From NCBI RefSeq assembly GCF_000426285.1, contig NZ_AUFB01000040.1, positions 1-34,153 on the forward strand: a DNA stretch of 34,153 nt, in the 5' to 3' direction. Below, piece by piece: positions 29,368 to 34,153 of the stretch. The DNA is from Rhizobium leucaenae USDA 9039 (GTDB lineage: Bacteria > Pseudomonadota > Alphaproteobacteria > Rhizobiales > Rhizobiaceae). The notes under the pieces were generated by a model. The model did not search any database, had not been told where the DNA came from, and worked only from the letters and a program-made list of their open reading frames with translations. Both the position numbers and the translations under genes were made by a program. Numbering within the stretch: the first letter of the stretch is position 1; the number at the start of each line of letters is the position of its first letter.

Positions 29368-30582
29368 ATGCAGATTGGAAGTGTGACGACGCCCTTCGGG
29401 CGGCGGCCGATATCGCTTGCCCAGGTAAGAGGGCAAATGAAAACGGCTGAGATGCGGCCAGGTAAGACGGCCGACAAATGGAAGATCTTTCGCGATGCCT
29501 CGGAGGCGAGGGCAGTGCTCGGCATTCAGGACCGCGCCCTTGCCGTTCTTGATGCGCTCTTGACCTTCTATCCCGACAATGAGCTTTCGGAAGAGCGCGG
29601 CCTGGTGGTGTTCCCATCAAATGAACAGCTTTCCGTTCGAGCGCATGGTATTGCTGGCACGACATTGCGCCGCCACCTTGCTGCACTCGTCGATGCTGGA
29701 CTGATCCAGCGCAAAGACAGTGCTAATGGCAAACGATACGCCCGAAAGGACAATGGCGGCCAGATCGAAGATGCGTTCGGCTTCAGCCTCGCGCCGCTGC
29801 TTGCTCGCGCCGAAGAGCTTGCGCAGCTCGCACAGCAGATAGCAGCCGAGCGCCGGCACTTCCGCAGCGCCAAGGAAGCACTGACGATCTGCCGTCGTGA
29901 CGTTCGTAAGCTGCTGACGGCTGCGATAGAAGAGGGCGCTTCTGGCGATTGGGAAAAGCTGGAGGGCTACTACGTGCAGCTGCTCGCAGGCATCCCCCGC
30001 TCCCCAACCCTCAAAGATATTGAATCCGTCCTCGACGAAATGCGAATGTTGCGTGAAGAGATCATCAACCAACTGGAATTTCAGGAAGATTCTCAAAAAA
30101 CAGATACCAATGATGTCCAAATTGGACGTCACATACAGAATTCAAAACCCGAATCCAGCAATGAATTTGAACCTCGCTCTGAAACAGAGCAGGGGGCGAA
30201 ATCGAACCCAGACATTGGGCGAATGCGAGAGCCGATAAAGGCTTTTCCACTGGGAATGGTCTTGCAGGCCTGCCCTGAGATTTCGAATTACGGGCCGGGC
30301 GGGGCGGTCGGGAGTTGGCGCGATCTCATGTCAGCCGCGGTGGTCGTGCGATCGATGCTGGCCGTCAGTCCGAGTGCCTACCAGAATGCCTGTGAGGCAC
30401 TCGGTGCCGAGAATGCTGCGGCCGTGATGGCCTGCATCCTCGAAAGGGCAGGGCACATCAACAATGCGGGCGGTTATTTGCGTGACCTCACCCGCAAGGC
30501 AGAACGCGGAGAGTTTTCACTTGGGCCGATGTTGATGGCGCTGATGCGAACGAATGGTTCGCCAGGCCGGAGAGCATCATGA
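29368..30582 (+). CDS. repC: RepC replication initiator
   Basis: RepC starts replication at an origin inside its own gene. ATG 29368 follows AAGGTGAGAG and gives 404 residues, the normal length; the longer frame from 29275 runs through the antisense RNA target. It begins MQIGSVTTPFGRRPISL and has DKWKIFRDASEARAVLGI, VFPSNEQLSVRAHGI (winged-helix DNA-binding region) and the C-terminal block NAGGYLRDLTRKAERGEFSLGPM. The middle, about residues 235-290, is rich in D, N, Q and S and coded by AT-rich DNA, the usual place of oriV. Confidence 0.95.
   Translation: MQIGSVTTPFGRRPISLAQVRGQMKTAEMRPGKTADKWKIFRDASEARAVLGIQDRALAVLDALLTFYPDNELSEERGLVVFPSNEQLSVRAHGIAGTTLRRHLAALVDAGLIQRKDSANGKRYARKDNGGQIEDAFGFSLAPLLARAEELAQLAQQIAAERRHFRSAKEALTICRRDVRKLLTAAIEEGASGDWEKLEGYYVQLLAGIPRSPTLKDIESVLDEMRMLREEIINQLEFQEDSQKTDTNDVQIGRHIQNSKPESSNEFEPRSETEQGAKSNPDIGRMREPIKAFPLGMVLQACPEISNYGPGGAVGSWRDLMSAAVVVRSMLAVSPSAYQNACEALGAENAAAVMACILERAGHINNAGGYLRDLTRKAERGEFSLGPMLMALMRTNGSPGRRAS
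30070..30200. other. oriV: AT-rich segment inside repC, probable oriV
   Basis: This is the most AT-rich part of repC, with runs such as CTCAAAAAACAG and GAATTCAAAAC, while the flanking coding is GC-rich. In repABC plasmids the origin maps within the AT-rich middle of repC. The limits given here are approximate. Confidence 0.5.
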
Positions 30583-31230
30583 GCTGCAAAAAGCTGATGC
30601 TGTTTGGAGACCGCAGCAAGGTGAGATCCTGGCTTGTGGTCTCCCGAGTATCGCCGATAAGCTATCAATCTAAAGTGGGGTCGCTGAAAACAGCATATTC
30701 GAAGGGCCGTAACCTCGGATGCAAAGAGCTGTGTAGCCTTCTGAACGAAATCATCCGGACATCCGCGCCGGCGGAACAACGGCGCTGGAGACGCTGCTTT
30801 CGGCCGCGGGGTTCGCGGAGTGGTTTATTGATCGCAAGTTACGATCGGCTGCTTGTCGGCTGTCAGTTGTTAAGCCTGTACGGCGATCCACCGTTTTGTC
30901 GACATCCCTACATTTGCACGCGCGAACCCAAAGATATCCAGCGTCGACAGCTCTTTTTACCGCAACTCGGACAACAGCCGAAGAACTCGTGTTCGAAATT
31001 CATCAATGCGACCGTACGTGCCGATAACATCATGAGTCTTGCTATTGCACCAAGATGGGGTTTGAGGGCTATGCTAGTCTCATAGACGTTCCGCTTCTGG
31101 ATGTGACACCCTTCGACCGGGCCAAGAAGTTGGGCGCTGCGCCTTTGGCACAGGCCGAGATCTCGCAATTTAAGAGCAGGTGGCCCCGAGGCGCTTTTGA
31201 GCCCGTTGCCGCCGCTCCGGTCAATTGGCC
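30583..31230. other. About 650 bases without a supported gene
   Basis: Frames here are long in places but have no ribosome sites or recognisable domains. One plus-strand frame near 30780-31034 (ALETLLSAAGFAEWFIDRKLR...) and one minus-strand frame (CCPSCGKK near 30960-31000) drew attention but do not resolve to a known family. A weak relative of the 16-bp repA palindrome lies near 30857-30872 (11 of 16 positions by eye). The stretch may hold the repC terminator and decayed DNA. Confidence 0.4.
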
Positions 31231-31434
31231 TCAGAGCGGTCTGACGTTTTCCGCCTTTAACTTGCCGGTCTTCCGATCCTGACCGAGATCGTAGGAAACG
31301 GACTGTCCCTCTCTGAGATAATCGCCATATTGCAGGGCGGTGACATGCACGAAAACGTCGCCTCCTCCGCTTTCCGGCGTGATGAAACCAAAGCCTTTAT
31401 CGGCGTTGAAGAACTTAACCTTGCCAGTTGGCAT
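31231..31434 (-). CDS. Cold-shock domain protein
   Basis: The 67-residue protein is one cold-shock domain. It reads MPTGKVKFFNADKGFGFI (RNP1 in KGFGFI), then DVFVHV (RNP2) and ends AENVRPL. CspA-type proteins bind single-stranded RNA and DNA and melt RNA structure. ATG 31434 is chosen because the domain starts there and GAGG lies upstream; the longer frame above it is leader. Plasmid copies of csp are common in rhizobia. It is flanked by decayed DNA and may be cargo. Confidence 0.92.
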   Translation of the reverse strand: MPTGKVKFFNADKGFGFITPESGGGDVFVHVTALQYGDYLREGQSVSYDLGQDRKTGKLKAENVRPL

Positions 31435-31574
31435 AACAATCCTCGTGTCTTCGCAGTTTAGGCAGCAAACTAACGACCAGCCACAGCAAGAATCAAGCCA
31501 GTCTGCTTCCGCCGAGTGATGTCGCGCTCTTTGGATAGAGTGGACGAAAGGCCGTGCCCCAGCCGTTGTTTCTA

Positions 31575-32024
31575 TCACTCTGGCTCCGGCAGGTTTAAGG
31601 TGTAACGCGTATGTCGGCGTTCACCGCTGCGGTTCATTGCCCCCTTCTCCACCATATCATGAAGGTCTCGAGTCGCCGTTGCCCGGGAAGCCCCTGTGAT
31701 CGAGATGTAATTTTCCGCGCTCAGGCCACCTTTGAAGCCTTCAATCCCTTCGCGGAACATGCGGGAGATCGCCTTGGCGATTGTTGAACTGGTCGCGGAA
31801 CCGTTCATAGAACTTTGCCTTGCGGATATAAAACGCAACGCGCGTGAGAGTCGTCTGCTGCGCATCGAGAATGGTTTGCAAGAAGTAGAGTAGATGAGCC
31901 TTTCGATTATATCGAGCTTACGCTGATTTGTTTCGAGCTCTCCGTAATAAGCCTTGCGGCTCCTTTTGATCGTATATGCAAGCGAGATCAGGCTCGGTTG
32001 CCCGATGTTTTGCGCGAGCGACTT
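31575..32024 (-). pseudogene. Fic-family protein, C-terminal remnant with two frameshifts
   Basis: The part after about 32024 reads KSLAQNIGQPSLISLAYTI and ends with KGGLSAENYISITGASRATA and RHTRYTLNLPEPE, the C-terminal half of large Fic proteins with a winged helix. The Fic active motif HPFxDGNGR that should precede it is absent. Between them the natural frame (YFLQTILDAQQTTLTRV, then AFYIRKAKFYERFRDQF) lies in another reading frame, so one frameshift occurs near 31890 and a second, compensating one near 31775. The gene is dead, cut at its 5' side close to the recombinase gene. Confidence 0.8.
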
Positions 32025-32312
32025 TTGAGGGCCGAACAAGCAGCCCAGCAGGTCGCCGCGCTGAAGAAAGATCGTGACGAGCCGGCATACCATCATGCGG
32101 GTTCGAGACGAGAAACCACCTCGGTCGTTGGCAGAAGGAACAATGATGACCGGCTACACCATTGAACCGGACGGGCGTCAGGTGGAGGAGGAAATCCACC
32201 TTGGCGGGGTTGGCCGAACAGGTCGTGGCAAGCACGGATTGGAAGGAGATCTCCGCCGGGAAAGGAAGCTCGCGGGGCAAAAAGCGCGGGCGCTCCCTTA
32301 TGAATCAGCTAG

Positions 32313-33230
32313 TCAAGGACGAACTAACCCGAAGCGATGTGCCTCGTCCAACAGCGCCCTAACGGAAGAGGGCTGCCACCTCCTGCCACCACGCGCCGGC
32401 CGTTCCCCCATCTGATCCAGTTGCGCGGCAATGTCGCGCAGCGACAAACTGGGGTCGGCGATGGTGATCGCGGCGACCAACTTCATCAAATGATCTTCGG
32501 GCGCGCGGCGCGGTGAGCGGGCCAGCAGCTCTGGCTCTGCAAGCTTCTCACGAACCATCCGATGCACCGCGCGGCGTAATCGTTGGACCGTCCAGTGATG
32601 ACCGCGACGGTTAAGGACGCGCACGACGTTGTCCCAACTATGCTGTGGCCTGAGCTGCCTCACGGTCGGCAGCCAGGTCTGTGCCGACGAAATCAGTTCG
32701 TCGAGATAAAGTTTCTCGCGTGCTTTCGACACCGCCTTGATCGCCTCCGGTCGGCGCTCGCGCAGACCGGGATTTCCGGGAAGCTTCCCTCTGGCTTTCG
32801 CAGCCTTGATGCCAGCTTTGGTTCGTTCGGCGATCAGGGCGCGCTCAAGCTGGGCGACGGCGCCGAGCACCTGCAAGGAAAACATTCCCTGCGGCGTGGA
32901 CGTATCGATCGGATCGCGCAGCGAGCGGAAATGAACTCCGCGCTTTTCGAGGTCTTCAATCACGTGAAGCAGATGGCTGACTGATCGGGCCAAGCGATCG
33001 AGACGAACGACGACTAGCACGTCGCCAGAGGTGAGATCCTTCAGCACTTTGGTGAGCACCGGTCTTGTGCGGGATAACCCGGATCCGTGCTCCTGATGAA
33101 TGCGATCGCAGCCGGCGGCGCGCAACTCATCGACCTGGGCATCGTTGAGCTGATCGTCAGTCGAAACCCGGGCGTATCCGATCAGCCGGGGCCGCGGAGA
33201 GGGGGAGCTGGCGATTGCAACCTGGGGCAT
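32313..33230 (-). CDS. Serine recombinase (resolvase/invertase family)
   Basis: The 305-residue protein from ATG 33230 has the resolvase catalytic domain: LIGYARVSTDDQ with nucleophile Ser23, VLVVVRLDRLARS, and FSLQVLGAVAQLERALIAERTKAGI, which leads into the long E-helix. After it comes an extended C-terminal part with helix-turn-helix features (PSLSLRDIAAQLDQMG, PSSVRALLDEA). This is longer than the Tn3 resolvase (about 185 aa). It likely resolves or inverts DNA for a transposon, but no matching transposase is seen; only an unrelated IS66 end lies beyond. Start choice follows the first residue block before the catalytic domain. Confidence 0.88.
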   Translation of the reverse strand: MPQVAIASSPSPRPRLIGYARVSTDDQLNDAQVDELRAAGCDRIHQEHGSGLSRTRPVLTKVLKDLTSGDVLVVVRLDRLARSVSHLLHVIEDLEKRGVHFRSLRDPIDTSTPQGMFSLQVLGAVAQLERALIAERTKAGIKAAKARGKLPGNPGLRERRPEAIKAVSKAREKLYLDELISSAQTWLPTVRQLRPQHSWDNVVRVLNRRGHHWTVQRLRRAVHRMVREKLAEPELLARSPRRAPEDHLMKLVAAITIADPSLSLRDIAAQLDQMGERPARGGRRWQPSSVRALLDEAHRFGLVRP

Positions 33231-33883
33231 TCGTTCTGGCTCTTTTTTGATGGCCTTTGTACAGATAATGAATGCATGAGAAAATGGGGATTTGCAAGCG
33301 TGTTTTATGACAAAAATGGGAGGCGATAGAGAGCGTTCTATGACGTGAGGCAGGCATCGACCCATCGCCGCCCGAGAACGCACGTCAGCGGGCATCTATG
33401 GCGAAAACGCAGGGAAATCGGCTATTTCGGAAGAGGTCGCTCCGGCTCCGGCTTTTTGATGAGGTTCTGACGCCGAGAGGCGGTCGGGGAGGGGAAGAGC
33501 TCGACCGGTTCAGCACGCGTTATTTCCGCTCAATCAGGCAGAATTTCCAGCGACCCAAAATGAAAAGCCCTCAAGGGGCCCGGATTTGCGGCTTTTCCGC
33601 CAATTCTCACGGACAAATACGCTATCTCTTGCCGCCAAAAACCATCACCTATCGATACGCAGTACTTATCGGAAGTGATTGCCCATCCACGGCGCCGTCC
33701 CGAGTGACGGAAGCAATGGCTTAAATAGCTTCTGTTCTGGAAAAGAACAACGTTAATTCATATGGGTAACGAGATGGAAACGGCCAACATTCCCGGATAA
33801 AAGGGTAAGTGGGGCAGATTCGGTGGCGGTGCTGGTTCGTTGGGCAACGGTGGTGCTGCAACCGGACTGAAGTGACCCCGTGT
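33231..33883. other. About 650 bases with no supported gene, between recombinase and IS66 end
   Basis: No frame here has recognisable domains. The first 170 bases next to the recombinase start are AT-rich for the window and contain TGCAT-type symmetric pieces, where a res site would be expected, but I cannot define one. Near 33400 lie ACGTGAGG and ACGTCAGC relatives. GTAAGTGGGGC at 33805 resembles IS66 inverted ends (GTAAGC...) only loosely. Confidence 0.35.
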
Positions 33884-34153
33884 TCACGCCCTAGCGAGAA
33901 TGATTGCCGGCAGGGGCGGAACCGGTTGGCCGACGTTGCCGATGCCAAGCCGGTCACCGAGATAGTGGTAAAAGGATAGCCCGAGCTTTTGGCAGGTCTT
34001 CATCAGACCGAGCATGGTATCGCGTGCAACACGACCATCGCGGCTCATCGTGCCGCCGGAGATCTTCCGCTTCGTCACAAAGCTCCGCAAAGCATTTTCG
34101 GATGCATTGGTGTGTAGCGGAATCTCGGGATGATCGAGAACTTTCAGCAACTC
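33884..34153 (-). CDS. tnpC: IS66-family transposase TnpC, C-terminal end (cut by window edge)
   Basis: The frame enters from the right edge and stops at TGA 33886-33884. It reads ELLKVLDHPEIPLHTNASENALR, then KRKISGGTMS and LGLMKTCQKLGLSFYHYLGDRL, the C-terminal part of the DDE transposase of IS66 elements, with the catalytic glutamate in the NASEN block. Only 89 residues are present, so it is not possible to say if the element is whole. It is not a gene of the transfer region. Confidence 0.9.
   Translation of the reverse strand, partial: ELLKVLDHPEIPLHTNASENALRSFVTKRKISGGTMSRDGRVARDTMLGLMKTCQKLGLSFYHYLGDRLGIGNVGQPVPPLPAIILARA

Noticed and set aside
30579..31085. 168-codon open frame after repC
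   Set aside because: It overlaps the repC stop and shows no domain, no codon bias and no homology that I can recognise.
33398..33724. 108-codon open frame near the right end
   Set aside because: No ribosome site or domain; the composition is unlike the real genes here.
33805..33815. IS66 terminal inverted repeat
   Set aside because: The match to GTAAGC is short and the other end of the element is outside the window.
1..34153. tRNA or rRNA genes
   Set aside because: I saw no cloverleaf with a TTCGA-type T-loop in a fitting context and no rRNA motifs.

Overview
The window looks like one arm of a conjugative repABC plasmid from a rhizobial alphaproteobacterium (Rhizobium, Agrobacterium or Sinorhizobium type). 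The evidence is a complete repA-repB-repC cassette, a traI-trb mating-pair operon, divergent traCDG and traAFBH operons around an oriT-like region, and a TraR/TraM quorum-sensing switch, in the arrangement known from Ti, Ri and Sym plasmids. The species cannot be named from the sequence alone.

Layout. Bases 1-5320 are accessory. They hold the end of one DUF736 gene and a truncated second copy, a hupB-type HU gene split by a complete group II intron (676-2908), a two-gene operon with a zeta-type P-loop toxin candidate, a WGR-domain gene and a small membrane protein. Bases 5471-14675 are the DNA-processing half of the transfer system: a membrane-anchored SNase-like nuclease, traG-traD-traC on the minus strand, an oriT candidate near 8911-8946, and traA-traF-traB-traH on the plus strand. 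Bases 14672-16447 are regulatory: a candidate ORF without a normal start codon, an XRE regulator, traM and traR. Bases 16606-26573 are the trb/traI operon on the minus strand (traI, trbB, C, D, E, J, L, F, G, H, I) with no trbK in its usual place. Bases 26574-30582 hold the traI/repA control region and repABC, with a candidate antisense RNA between repB and repC. Bases 30583-34153 are mostly debris: a cold-shock gene, a frameshifted fic remnant, a serine recombinase and the end of an IS66-family transposase.

How the genes work together. TraI would make the acyl-homoserine lactone and TraR would bind it (the canonical ligand-pocket residues are at their canonical numbers). TraM would hold TraR inactive at low cell density. 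Active TraR would switch on tra, trb and repABC. The sequence TTGTAGGAWTC occurs at all three places where Ti plasmids carry tra boxes, but it differs from the Ti tra box, so it is the best candidate operator here. TraA with TraC/TraD would nick oriT, TraG would couple the relaxosome to the Trb type IV channel, and TraF would process the pilin TrbC.

The most notable points are the intron inside the HU gene, the divergent tra-box-like trio, the missing trbK, the XRE gene inserted between traH and traM, and the uncharacterised partner of the zeta-like gene. I did not find a convincing wholly new system. Most of the window is a recognisable conjugation and replication module.
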